A stretch of 64,000 nt of DNA from Mobilicoccus caccae (GCF_030161635.1 NZ_BSUO01000001.1:3019199-3083198); one strand, 5' to 3'; positions 37,447-46,222 are shown, numbered from the stretch's first letter. Notes: generated by a model not told the origin, from the sequence alone. Program-made: numbers and translations.

Positions 37447-38247
37447 TCAGGGACGACGTCGCGCCACCACACGGGCGTGGATCGCCTCGTCGTACAGGCG
37501 GTCGGCCCAGCGGCGGTATCCGCGGCCGGAGGGGTGGAAGCCGTCGGTGGCGAGGTCGCGGTCGTCGTCGAGTTCCGGAGTCGGCACGTGGGTGACGTCC
37601 ACGTGACGCGAAGCGATCTCGGCGAGGACGTCGTCGAGCGCCCTGCCGTGCCGGCCCATGACGAAGCGCAGCGGCTGGGGCAGGGCGGGAAAGGCGCCGA
37701 GTTGTGGCACGCCCGCCAGGACGACGAGCGCTCCCGGCCGCAGGCACGCCCGGGTGCGTTCGAGCAGGGCGATCATCTCCCGCTCCCACCGGCCCACCGA
37801 CGTCAGCCCGAGCGTGTCGTTGACGCCGAGCACGACGACGGCCAGGTCGTACTCGCCGACCACGTCGGGGAGTCGGCGCCCCCGGCCGGTCCGGAGTCGC
37901 GCACCGTTGCGGCCAATGACGGTCCACCTCACGGGGCGGCCGGTGTCGTCGTGGATCCGGCGGGCGAGCGCCGCCGCCATGCCCTCCTCGTGGGTGTCGA
38001 CCCCTACACCCACCGCGGTCGACTCACCGACGACGAGCAGCCGGACGACGTCCCCGACCCCGGCCGCACCCGGCTCCTGCGCCCCGACCTCGGCGGACGC
38101 ACCCACGACTCCCGTCGTCGGACCACCGGCCTCAGGGAGCCGCGGAACCCGGGCGAGGGTGCGGCTGCCCTGCGTCAGGAGCACCGGCGCGAGGACGAAC
38201 GCGGCGGTGCGCGGAAGATGCGGCGAGATGCGGCGGACCAGAGCCAT
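37447..38247 (-). CDS. SGNH/GDSL-family hydrolase
   Basis: Esterase or lipase of 266 residues. Block I is LLVVGESTAVGVGVDT (Ser nucleophile, GES in place of GDS, about residue 75), block III VVVLGVNDTLGLT, and block V ATDGFHPSGRGYRRWADRL with the Asp/His pair. The first 70 residues are a less conserved hydrophobic/disordered leader that may anchor the protein. Substrate unknown. The start lies 45 bp from the truncated SDR remnant. Confidence 0.87.
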   Translation of the reverse strand: MALVRRISPHLPRTAAFVLAPVLLTQGSRTLARVPRLPEAGGPTTGVVGASAEVGAQEPGAAGVGDVVRLLVVGESTAVGVGVDTHEEGMAAALARRIHDDTGRPVRWTVIGRNGARLRTGRGRRLPDVVGEYDLAVVVLGVNDTLGLTSVGRWEREMIALLERTRACLRPGALVVLAGVPQLGAFPALPQPLRFVMGRHGRALDDVLAEIASRHVDVTHVPTPELDDDRDLATDGFHPSGRGYRRWADRLYDEAIHARVVARRRP

Positions 38248-38292
38248 GAGCCGAGCATCTCAGGGCATCGCCTCCACTACGCCGCTCCCGGC

Positions 38293-38604
38293 TCATCGAC
38301 GCACACCGCCCTTGGAGGCGCTGTAGCTGATCTGGCTCGTCGCGGCACCCATGACCGCCACGAAGGACGCGGTGTTGATGATCGACCCGCGGCCCTGCTC
38401 GAGCATGTGCGGAAGGGCGTACTTGCAGCACAGGTAGACGCTGGTGAGGTTGACCTCCTGCACGCGGCGCCAGGCCTCGAGCCCGGTGTCGAGGATGGAG
38501 GCGTCGTCCTCGGGAGAGATGCCGGCGTTGTTGAACGCGATGTCGACGCGGCCGAGCTCCTCACGGGTGCGGTCGAACAGGGCCCGGACACCGTCCCCCG
38601 CCCC
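38293..38604 (-). pseudogene. Internal fragment of a short-chain dehydrogenase
   Basis: About 103 residues of an SDR in one frame: VRALFDRTREELGRVDIAFNNAGIS, then WRRVQEVNLTSVYLCCKYALPHM, GSIINTASFVAVMG and the catalytic YSASK, ending GGV and a stop. The NAD-binding N-terminus (TGxxxGxG) and the C-terminal 90 or so residues are missing. It faces the equally truncated GntR fragment head to head at about 38605. Confidence 0.8.
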
Positions 38605-38606
38605 GC

Positions 38607-39050
38607 CCCGCCTCGAGCCCGGTATTCACCGCCGAGCGACTCCACGACGTCCTCACGTTCCGGCAGGCGGTGGAGCCGGCTGCCGTCGCCCTGGCCGCGA
38701 GGTCGTCGCTCAGCTCCGACCAGCGTCGATACCTGCAGGACTGCTACGAGGCGGTGCACGCGGCGGACCGGGATCACTTCCGACCCTTCGACGCCCGGTT
38801 CCACATCGCCCTGGCCGAGGTGACCGGTTCGCCGTCGCTGGCCTCGACCGTCGCCGACGCCCGCGCCGCCGCGAGCGAGCTGCTCGACGCGATCCCCTAC
38901 CTGGACAAGAACATCCACCACTCCGACGAGCAACACGCCGCGATCCTGCAGGCCGTCCTCACCGGCGACGCCGACACCGCTCGGTCGGTCATGGAGGAGC
39001 ATCTGGAGGGCACCGCGGCCCTCCTGCGGGGCTTCCTCGCCGCACAGTGA
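38607..39050 (+). pseudogene. C-terminal (FCD) fragment of a FadR-type GntR regulator
   Basis: The frame encodes the FCD ligand domain: FTAERLHDVLTFRQAVEPAAVALAA, then FDARFHIALAEVTGSPSLASTV and SDEQHAAILQAVLTGDADTARSVMEEHLEG, with the histidines that usually bind metal. The DNA-binding N-terminal half is absent. The first in-frame ATG-like codon inside (38670) would give 126 residues without a DNA-binding domain. Confidence 0.8.
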
Positions 39051-39144
39051 CCGAGCCCGGCGTCGCCACATCGGACTCGGCGACCCGAGCACCGAGCCCC
39101 CGCTGCGGTGCTGCATACTTCCGGGGAGGGTTCTGCGAACCCCA

Positions 39145-39217
39145 GGGCCTCTAGCTCAGTTGGTAGAGCATCGGACTTTTAATCCGCTGGTCGTCGGTTC
39201 GAGCCCGACGGGGCCCA
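39145..39217 (+). tRNA. tRNA-Lys (anticodon TTT)
   Basis: Cloverleaf: acceptor GGGCCTC with GGGGCCC, D-arm AGCTCAGTTGGTAGAGC, anticodon loop ACTTTTAAT (TTT), T-arm GTCGGTTCGAGCCCGAC, discriminator A. CCA is not encoded. Confidence 0.95.
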
Positions 39218-39222
39218 CCCGT

Positions 39223-39420
39223 CCCGGCGAAATCGCCGGACTCGAGTGCGCACCCGATGAGCCGGCGGATATCCTGATCGCAGGCCACGCGATCGCCAAC
39301 GACGCGACGGTGCTGGCCGCGGACCACGACTTCGCACACATTGCGCAGGTCACAGACCTGCAGCACGAGTACATCGCCCCTACGGGCGCCACGACACGGA
39401 CACCCGGCGTCGAGCTTTGA
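39223..39420 (+). pseudogene. C-terminal remnant of a VapC-type PIN toxin
   Basis: One frame reads PADILIAGHAIANDATVLAADHDFAHIAQVTDLQHEYIA, the end of a PIN-domain RNase toxin (the conserved D-x-x-I-A-x-H-A and the later ADxDF acidic site). The N-terminal two thirds, with the first catalytic Asp, and any antitoxin gene are missing. It directly follows tRNA-Lys. Confidence 0.65.
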
Positions 39421-39530
39421 CGGTTCATCCAGATTCCTGTCGCACACTGGAGCCGTCAGCGCACACTTCGCGAAGTACGCGCCAACGGTGTCGTGGCTTC
39501 ACCTCTGCTCAGCATCGAGGAGAACCTCAC

Positions 39531-39839
39531 ATGTCCCGCACCATCACGCTCGCCACCTGGGAACAGGTCACCGGCGGGCTTCGTGACACCAACCCGTTCG
39601 ACTTCATCGAGCACCAACTGGTGCCCCACTGCACGCGCGTCGGCCTCTACGACATCGTCCGCAGCTACTCCGACCAGGTCGCCGAGGCGCTTCCCGGGCA
39701 CATCGACTTCGTCGACAACGCCTTCATCGCCTCGTCCGACGCCGTCACCGACCCCGAGGGCGTCCGCGCCGTCATCCTCGCCGCCATCAACGAGGCCGAC
39801 GACCGGCACCGCCGTCTCGTCGAGAGCTGGCTCGCCTGA
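39531..39839 (+). CDS. Hypothetical protein, 102 residues
   Basis: MSRTITLATWEQVTGGLRDTNPFDFIEHQLVPHCTRVGL and a helical remainder ending DDRHRRLVESWLA. GAGGAG lies 9 bases before the ATG. Composition and codon use look like a real gene, but no family or motif was recognised. It is isolated between the VapC remnant and the converging fadD gene. Confidence 0.65.
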   Translation: MSRTITLATWEQVTGGLRDTNPFDFIEHQLVPHCTRVGLYDIVRSYSDQVAEALPGHIDFVDNAFIASSDAVTDPEGVRAVILAAINEADDRHRRLVESWLA

Positions 39840-39852
39840 GGGGTGCCAGCCC

Positions 39853-41346
39853 TCAGGCCTCCAGGCGCTGCCAGTCGATGGCGCGCTTGAGGACCTTGCC
39901 GGTCGCCCCCTTGGGCAGCGCCTCGACGACGCGGAAGAGGTGCGGCACCTTGTAGGCCGACAAGTGCCCCTTGAGCCAGTCCCGCATGGCCTCGACGTCG
40001 AGGTCGGCGCCCGCCCGCGTGACGAGCACGGCGCCGACCTCCTCGCCGAGGGTCTCGTGCGGGACGCCCACCACGGCCGCCTCGACGACGTCGGGGTGGG
40101 TGTAGAGCACCTCCTCGACCTCACGCGGGTAGACGTTGTACCCGCCGCGGATGATGAGGTCCTTGGCCCGATCGACGATGCGCAGGTAGCCGCCCTCGTC
40201 GAGCGCGCCCAGGTCGCCGGTGCGCAACCATCCCTCCGGCAGGTCGACCGCGGTCGCCTCCGGGTTGTTCCAGTACCCCTTCATCACGGTCGGGCCGGCC
40301 ATGAAGACCTCACCGACCTCACCGGCCGGGAGCACCGTGCCCTCGGGTGACCGCACCTCGACGGTCGTCCCCGGCAGCGGGACCCCGACCGTGCCGGGGC
40401 GCTGTTCGATGTCGAGGGCATGGTAGGTCGAGCCGCCCGTGGACTCGGTCAGCCCGTACCCCTCGAGGATCGTGCAGCCGAACCGTTCCTCGAACGCGCG
40501 GATCACCTCCACGGGCAGACTCGCCCCGCCGGACGCGGCGAGGCGGAGGGAGGCGACGTCGACCGGGCCGTAGTCCCCCGGCACGTGCAGCATCGCGATC
40601 CACATCGTCGGCACGCCGGAGAGCACGTTGAGCTGGTGATCGCGGACCAGCTCGACCATGGCGACCGGATCGAACGGGGAGAGCAGCGTCATCGACGCCC
40701 CCGCCGCCATGACCGCGTTGAGGCAGACGCACTGACCGAACACGTGGAACAGCGGCAATGCCGTGCCGAACCGTTCGTCGGCGGAGACGCCGAGCTGCGC
40801 GGCGAAGATCTGCGCGGTGTCGATGAGGTTGGCCTGGGTGAGTTCGACGCCCTTGGGTCGTCCCGTCGTGCCCGAGGTGTAGAGCAGGATCGCGGTCGCG
40901 TCACGACCGGCATCGACGGGCGCTTCGACCGGCTCGCCGGCCTCCGGGGGTGCCGCACCGTCGGGCAGCGGCCAGACATCGATCCCGAGATCGCGAGCCG
41001 CGGTGGTGGCGTTGGGCACGGCGGCGTGCCAGGCGATGACCAGTCGAGCACCGGAGTCCTGCAGCACGTACGCGATCTCCGGCGGCGCGGCCATCGTGTT
41101 CATCGTGATGACCACCGCCCCCAGCGCATGCGCGCCGTAGTAGGCGGCGAGGAACTCGGGCACGCTCGGCGCGATGAGGAGCACCCGGTCGCCCCGTTCG
41201 ATGCCGGCCGAGGCCAGCGCACCCGCGTAGGCCCCGGCCTTGTCGCGGAGTTCTCCATAACTCCAGGTCACCTCACGGGTGCGCACCGCCGGTTGACCCG
41301 GTCGGGCGTCGGCGTGCTGCCACACGAAATCGGCGATGTTGGTCAT
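39853..41346 (-). CDS. Acyl-CoA synthetase (AMP-forming, FadD-like)
   Basis: Activates a carboxylic or fatty acid with ATP and CoA. The 497 residues carry the AMP-binding P-loop ILLYTSGTTGRPKGVELTQANL, the A5-like GYGLTESTGGSTYH, GEVFMAGPTVMKGYWN, WLRTGDLGALDEGGYLRIVDRAKDLIIRGGYNVYPREVEEVL, and the C-terminal catalytic lysine in PKGATGKVLKRAI. Start at 41346 has GAGGAGGGG upstream. A TetR-type operator and -10 box stand just upstream of a short leader. It forms a cluster with two acyl-CoA dehydrogenases. Confidence 0.92.
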   Translation of the reverse strand: MTNIADFVWQHADARPGQPAVRTREVTWSYGELRDKAGAYAGALASAGIERGDRVLLIAPSVPEFLAAYYGAHALGAVVITMNTMAAPPEIAYVLQDSGARLVIAWHAAVPNATTAARDLGIDVWPLPDGAAPPEAGEPVEAPVDAGRDATAILLYTSGTTGRPKGVELTQANLIDTAQIFAAQLGVSADERFGTALPLFHVFGQCVCLNAVMAAGASMTLLSPFDPVAMVELVRDHQLNVLSGVPTMWIAMLHVPGDYGPVDVASLRLAASGGASLPVEVIRAFEERFGCTILEGYGLTESTGGSTYHALDIEQRPGTVGVPLPGTTVEVRSPEGTVLPAGEVGEVFMAGPTVMKGYWNNPEATAVDLPEGWLRTGDLGALDEGGYLRIVDRAKDLIIRGGYNVYPREVEEVLYTHPDVVEAAVVGVPHETLGEEVGAVLVTRAGADLDVEAMRDWLKGHLSAYKVPHLFRVVEALPKGATGKVLKRAIDWQRLEA

Positions 41347-41377
41347 GGAGCCCCTCCTCGACATGGACGCGCCGCCG

Positions 41378-41404
41378 ACGCTATCCGAACGTGATCTCAG
41401 GTTC
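41378..41404 (-). promoter_or_regulatory. Promoter and operator upstream of fadD
   Basis: GAACCTGAGATCACGTTC (GAAC-N10-GTTC, 41387-41404) is followed after three bases by -10 TAGCGT (41378-41383). The same arrangement occurs before the acyl-CoA dehydrogenase pair and before tetR. Confidence 0.6.
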
Positions 41405-41455
41405 AACGGGTGTGGACAGGACCACGGCCATGCCGCGTCGGCGTGATCGGGCGGG

Positions 41456-42519
41456 TCAGAGCGGGAGATCGACGAGCTCGGCGAGGTCCTCCCGGTGCAG
41501 ACCCGGTGTGCCGAGGGCCAACTGGTCGGACTTGGCCCGTTTGAGGTGGGTGTGCACCCGGTGCTCCCAGGTCATGCCGAGACCGCCGTGCAACTGCAAC
41601 GCCTCCTCCGCCGCGTGCACCGCCACGTCGGAGCAGTACGCCTGAGCGAGTGCCTGGGCGACGCGGCTGTCGGGATCGTCGTCGGCGAGGGTGCCGGCGG
41701 CGTGGCGAGCGGCGGCCTGGGCCTGGACGACCTCGGTGTAGAGGTCTGCCAGGCGGTGCTTGATGGCCTGGAACGACCCGATGGGCCGGGCGAACTGGAT
41801 GCGCTGCTTGCCGTAGGCGACGGTCTCCTCCAGGCACCATCGGGCCAGACCGTACTGCTCGGAGGCCAGCAGCGCGGCCCCCGCGCCGAGGGCCGCGTCG
41901 ACGGCGGCCACGGCGGCCTCCCCGAGGCGAGCAGCGTTCCCTCTGCTTGCGGGATCACTTCCGCCAACCGGCGACTGGGGTCGAGCGAGACGATGGGCCT
42001 CACCTCGACCTCCTCAGCGGTGAGCCGGTGCAGGGTGACCCCCGCCTCGCCCTGGCGCGGCACGAGGAACACGTCGGCACCCGACGCACCGGCGACGGGG
42101 CGCACGCCCTCGGTCCCGATGCCCGCCCAGGCTCCGCGGCGGGCGGTCCAGGGCAGGACGAGCGCGGCGACACACTTCCCCTCGGCGAGGGCGGCCAGAT
42201 CGTCGGTCGCCCCGGCGTGCAGCAACGCGGTGGTCGCGACGACCGCGCTCGTCAGAAAGGGCACCGGCGCGACCGCGCGGCCGATCTCCTCGCACACGAC
42301 CGCGGCCTCACGCGCACCGGCCCCGACACCACCGTGCTCCTCGGGGACGAGCAGTCCGGCCACCCCGAGCTCGGTCAGGACCCGCCACACGCGACTCACG
42401 TCGGCGTCCGGGTCGTCGGCCAGTGCGGCGACGAACGGACCGTCGACGAGGCGGTCGAGCGTCGCGCGCACGCTGGCCCGCAGGGATTCCTCGACGTCGG
42501 AGTACAGAAGGTCGGTCAT
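41456..42519 (-). CDS. Acyl-CoA dehydrogenase, smaller subunit type (frameshifted)
   Basis: FAD enzyme of the FadE type. The N-part (LTELGVAGLLVPEEHGGVGAG, then EEIGRAVAPVPFLTSAV) and the C-part (GEAAVAAVDAALGAGAALLASEQYGLARWCLEETVAYGKQRIQFARPIGSFQAIKHRLADLY ... LQLHGGLGMTWEHRVHTHLKRAK) are in different frames. One base added to the C-run 41920-41923 joins them into a 354-residue protein. The partner gene overlaps by 4 bp; mycobacterial FadE pairs of this kind form mixed tetramers, so a heteromeric enzyme is likely. Confidence 0.88.
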
Positions 42520-43685
42520 CGCGGCACGTCCTTGAAGGGAACGCCCTTGTCGGGGCGGTGTTCTGGGGGCAGTCCGAGCACCCGCTCGGCGATGACTCCC
42601 CGCATGATCTCGCTCGTCCCGCCCTCGATGGAGTTGCCCTTGGCGCGCAGGTAGCGAAACCCGGGGCCGCGGGCGAGGAAGGAGTTGGTCGTCGTGCGCG
42701 TCATCGTCCAGTCGTCGTAGGTCAGGCCCTCGTCGGGATCGAGTTCGAGGGCGAATCCGCTGACCTGCTGGGCGAGCCGGGCGAACGACAGCTTGAGGGC
42801 GGAGGACTGCGGGCCGGGCTGGCCCGCCTCCATCTGCTGGCCGAGGAGTTCACCGGCCAGGCGGGTGACCTCGCACTCCACCCACCAGTGCAGCAGCTCG
42901 GATCGCTTCTCGGGGCTGCGGACTCCGGGATCCTCGCGCCATCGGCCGGCCACCAGCCCGATCTGGCCGCTCTCACGGGCGCGGCCGGCGCCGATGGCGA
43001 CCCGCTCGTTGTTGAGGGTCGTCGTCGCGGCCTTCCACCCCTCGCCCACCTCACCGATGCGATCGGCGTCGGGGATGCGCACACCGGTGAGGAACACCTC
43101 GTTGAACTCGGCCTCGCCGGTGATCTGCCGCAGCGGTCGCACCTCGACACCCGGGGTGGACATGTCGAGCACGAAGTAGGTCATCCCGGCGTGCTTGGGC
43201 ACGTCGACGTCGGTGCGGGCCAGGAGGATCGCCCGCTGGGAGAGGTGCGCGCCGGAGGTCCACACCTTCTGCCCGTCGACGACCCACTCCTCACCGTCAC
43301 GTACCGCGCGGGTGGCGACGGCGGCCAGGTCGGACCCGGCGCCGGGCTCGCTGAAGAGCTGACACCACGTCTCCTCGCCCGTGTACAGCGGCCGCAGATA
43401 GCGGTCGAGCATCGCGTCCTCACCGAACGCCAGCATCGTCGGTGCCGCCATGCCGAGGCCGATGGCACCGCGCACGAGGTCGGGGCCGGGTGCGCCGGCG
43501 GCGGCGAAGGCGTCGTCGACCTCACCCTGGCGGCGCCGGGACAGGCCCAGCCCGCCCCGACCCTCCGGAAAGTGCACCCACGCGAGGCCCGCATCGAACC
43601 GGGCGCCGAGGAACTCCTCGCGCGGGGTCGTCGTGGGGTCGAACCGCTCGAGCAGGAGTCGAACCCGATCCATGAGGTCGGTCAT
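42516..43685 (-). CDS. Acyl-CoA dehydrogenase
   Basis: 389 residues, full length for a FadE. Motifs: CQLFSEPGAGSDLAAVATRAVRDG and WVVDGQKVWTSGAHLSQRAILLARTD (FAD/substrate signature region), FNEVFLTGVRIPDADRIG, and SIEGGTSEIMRGVIAERVLGLP at the end (FAD-binding GGTSE). ATG at 43685 overlaps nothing upstream; its stop overlaps the partner subunit gene by 4 bp. A TetR-type operator lies 56 bp upstream. Confidence 0.92.
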   Translation of the reverse strand: MTDLMDRVRLLLERFDPTTTPREEFLGARFDAGLAWVHFPEGRGGLGLSRRRQGEVDDAFAAAGAPGPDLVRGAIGLGMAAPTMLAFGEDAMLDRYLRPLYTGEETWCQLFSEPGAGSDLAAVATRAVRDGEEWVVDGQKVWTSGAHLSQRAILLARTDVDVPKHAGMTYFVLDMSTPGVEVRPLRQITGEAEFNEVFLTGVRIPDADRIGEVGEGWKAATTTLNNERVAIGAGRARESGQIGLVAGRWREDPGVRSPEKRSELLHWWVECEVTRLAGELLGQQMEAGQPGPQSSALKLSFARLAQQVSGFALELDPDEGLTYDDWTMTRTTTNSFLARGPGFRYLRAKGNSIEGGTSEIMRGVIAERVLGLPPEHRPDKGVPFKDVPR

Positions 43686-43731
43686 CAGGGGCCACCACCG
43701 GGGTGTCGTCGAACGGTCGGACAGTCCTCGC

Positions 43732-43758
43732 AACCTACGTGAACCCGCCTTCAGGTTC
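43732..43758 (-). promoter_or_regulatory. Promoter and operator upstream of the acyl-CoA dehydrogenase pair
   Basis: GAACCTGAAGGCGGGTTC (43741-43758) followed after three bases by -10 TAGGTT (43732-43737), the same layout as before fadD and tetR. Confidence 0.6.
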
Positions 43759-43807
43759 AATGGTCGGCCAGGACCGCGGGCAGTGCCTGAATCTCGGGCG
43801 TCTGATC

Positions 43808-44763
43808 TCAGCCGGCGGGGACCAGGAGGACCTTGCCGGTCGCGCCCCGCTGCTCCAGGGAGAGGAGGGCAGTGCTCGCGTCGTCCAGGGGGTGCGTGGC
43901 GCCGATGACGGGGGCCAGCGCGCCGCTCGCGAGGTGCGATTCGAGCTGGTCCCACTGCAGGCCGAGGTAGCCCTGACGCGTGAGGGCGTACGCCCCCACC
44001 CCACGCCGACGACCGAGACGTTGTTGAGCAGCAGCCGGTTGACCTTGACCTCGGGGATCGAACCGGCCGTGAAGCCGATGACCAGCAGACGGCCCTGCTC
44101 GCGCAGCACCCGCAGGGAGTCGGTGAACCGGTCACCACCGACAGGGTCGACGACGACGTCCACGCGCTTTCCGACCGTGTCCTTGAACCCCTCGACGAGC
44201 ACGACGGAGTCCGCACCCGCCGCCCGGGCGACCTCGCCCTTGGCCTCGCTGGAGACGACGGCGATCACCTCACCGGCCCCGAACGCCTTGGCGACCTGGA
44301 TCGACGCCGTGCCGATGCCGCCTGCCGCGCCGTGCACGAGCACGGTCTCGCCCTGCTGCAGCGCTCCGCGCTCGACGAGCGCGAAATGTGCGGTGCCGTA
44401 GTTGAACAGGAACGAGGCGCCCTGCTCGAAGGAGACGGAGTCGGGCAGCACGAACGTCATGTCGGGCGCGGCCACGGCCTTCTCGGCGAAGCCACCCAGC
44501 AGCGTCAGGGCGCAGACGCGGTCACCGACGGCCAGGCCGCTGCCCTCCGGGGCGCTCTCGACCACACCGGCCACCTCGGCGCCCGGCACGAACGGCAGGT
44601 CGGGCTTGATCTGATACAAGCCGCGGGTCTGCAACAGCTCGGGAAAGGCGACACCCGCGGCCTTGACGTCGATGACGACCTTGTCGTCGGCCTGAGGCTC
44701 GGGCAGGTCGACGATCTCGACCGCGGTCGGTCCGTCGAGGCTGGTGATCTGGACAGCACGCAT
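43808..44763 (-). CDS. NADPH:quinone oxidoreductase-family protein (frameshifted)
   Basis: Zinc-independent medium-chain reductase. Motifs: MRAVQITSLDGPTAVEI, PFVPGAEVAGVVESAPEG, and the NADPH loop VLVHGAAGGIGTASIQVAKAFGA. After VVGVGWG the frame shifts. One base added to the C-run 43993-43997 restores GAYALTRQGYLGLQWDQLESHLASGALAPVIG and a normal end (GATGKVLLVPAG), about 318 residues. It lies 15 bp behind tetR and is probably co-transcribed with it. Confidence 0.88.
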
Positions 44764-44778
44764 GGGGGTTCCTCTCGT

Positions 44779-45459
44779 TCAGGGGGTCACGTCGGGCGTG
44801 GTGAGGCCGAGGGCGTTGGTCCAGAGGCGGGTCGCGGTGTCGACGACGTCCTCGACCGAGCCGCCCAGCCCGAAGATGTGGAAGGACTGCGCGAGGCGGC
44901 TGACCATGCCCGACAGGGCGAGCGAGGCGAGATAGGGGTCGACCCCGCGGTCGGCGAGCCCACGTTCCTGCAGGTCACGGATGGCGCGCGCGTTGCGTTC
45001 GACGAAGGCGTCGGCCCGCGTGCGGCGCATCCGCCGGAACCGTTCGTCGACGGCGGCCACCTGGTCGAGCAGGGCGTTGAGGCGGGCGTTGCGCCCGTAG
45101 GCGTCGAGGTAGGCGCGGTTGGCGGCGCGGATGATCTCCACGGGGTCCTCCGACTGGGCGAAGCGGCCGGTGCCGGGGTGCAGCATCTCGTGCTGCGCCT
45201 CGAGCAGCACCGCGGCGAGGACCTCGTCCTTGCCGTCGAACCACGTGTAGAAGCTGCCGATGGCGCAGCCGGCCTCGGCGGCGATGTCGACGAGGCGGGA
45301 GTCGACGTAGCCGTCCCGCTCGAACACGTGCCGGGCCGCGGCGATGAGCGCGGCCCGGGTGCGCTGCCCACGCTGCGTCTGCGGCTGGACCCCCACCATG
45401 CCCGGATCGACGATGTCGGGGAGCTCGCCGGAGTCGTTCTCGGCCTTCTCGGACGTCAC
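44779..45459 (-). CDS. TetR-family transcriptional regulator
   Basis: 226 residues. The HTH is RGQRTRAALIAAARHVFERDGYVDSRLVDIAAEAGCAIGSFYTWFDGKDEVL (about 30-80), followed by a helical ligand domain. The GTG start at 45459 follows TAGGCT by six bases, so it appears leaderless. An operator copy (GAAC-N10-GTTC) lies just upstream, and two more lie before fadD and the acyl-CoA dehydrogenases. The natural candidate for their common regulator is this protein, probably released by an acyl-CoA. Confidence 0.92.
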   Translation of the reverse strand: MTSEKAENDSGELPDIVDPGMVGVQPQTQRGQRTRAALIAAARHVFERDGYVDSRLVDIAAEAGCAIGSFYTWFDGKDEVLAAVLLEAQHEMLHPGTGRFAQSEDPVEIIRAANRAYLDAYGRNARLNALLDQVAAVDERFRRMRRTRADAFVERNARAIRDLQERGLADRGVDPYLASLALSGMVSRLAQSFHIFGLGGSVEDVVDTATRLWTNALGLTTPDVTP

Positions 45460-45465
45460 CCGGCG

Positions 45466-45492
45466 AGCCTATCCGAACACGGTTTCAGGTTC
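45466..45492 (-). promoter_or_regulatory. Leaderless promoter and operator of tetR
   Basis: GAACCTGAAACCGTGTTC (45475-45492), three bases, -10 TAGGCT (45466-45471), six bases, GTG start. The operator overlaps the -10 to -35 interval, so bound repressor would block RNA polymerase. Confidence 0.6.
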
Positions 45493-45550
45493 GGTCCCAC
45501 GACCGCGGCCTCTGCCAGGCGACCTCTCACGCGCGACCGGGTCGCGCCCG

Positions 45551-46222
45551 TCAGTCCTCGTCGGTGGCCTCGTCCTCGGGCTCACCGGTGGGACCGCCCT
45601 CGCTGTCGAGGTCGTGTCCACCGAGAGGTTCTTCGAGCCAGGCCTCCATCCGCCAGCCGGTGTCCGGGTCGCCGACGAGCGTCAGCATCGCGGTGTTGGG
45701 CACCCAGTGATCGGCGGCGTAGGCGAGGTCGATGTTCTCGCAGCGCAGGGCCGCCCAGACCCGGATCACGGCGCCGTGGGAGACCAGCAGCGCCGTGCCG
45801 TCGCCGACCTCACGGGCGACCTCCTCGACGACCTCGTCGAAACGCGCCATGACCTCGCGGCCGGTCTCGCCGTTCGCCACCCGCACGTCGGGGTCGGTGT
45901 CCCAGTCGAACACGCCCTCGATGTACTCCTCGATGGCGTCGTGATCGTTGCGCATCTCGAGGTCGCCGGCGGAGATCTCCCGGATGCCCCCGCGGATCCA
46001 CGGCTCCATCCCCCGCGAGCGCGCCAGCGGTGCGGCGGTCTGCTGGGTGCGCACCAGGTCGGAGACGACGATGAGGTCGATCGACTCGTCGGCCAGTGCC
46101 GCCGGGATCGCCTCCGCCTGACGCCGACCGCGGTCCGACAGATCCGCTCCGGGGATCGCGGTGTCGAGGTGATGCCCGATGTTGGACGTGGTTTGACCAT
46201 GGCGAACGAGGAACAGGCGCAT
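45551..46222 (-). CDS. Histidine phosphatase family protein
   Basis: 223 residues of the phosphoglycerate-mutase-like superfamily. MRLFLVRHGQTTSNIGHHLDTAIPGADLSDRG carries the catalytic RHG, a second histidine lies in ALLVSHGAVIRVWAAL, and EISAGDLEMRND gives the usual acidic site. The tail is acidic. The true substrate is not clear. The frame allows a longer start (46237, MMMGGM), but MRLFLVRHGQ is the usual beginning. Confidence 0.88.
   Translation of the reverse strand: MRLFLVRHGQTTSNIGHHLDTAIPGADLSDRGRRQAEAIPAALADESIDLIVVSDLVRTQQTAAPLARSRGMEPWIRGGIREISAGDLEMRNDHDAIEEYIEGVFDWDTDPDVRVANGETGREVMARFDEVVEEVAREVGDGTALLVSHGAVIRVWAALRCENIDLAYAADHWVPNTAMLTLVGDPDTGWRMEAWLEEPLGGHDLDSEGGPTGEPEDEATDED

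Noticed and set aside
45475..45492. SOS (LexA) box
   Set aside because: GAAC-N10-GTTC has a spacing wrong for the actinobacterial LexA site (GAAC-N4-GTTC), and the neighbouring genes are catabolic.
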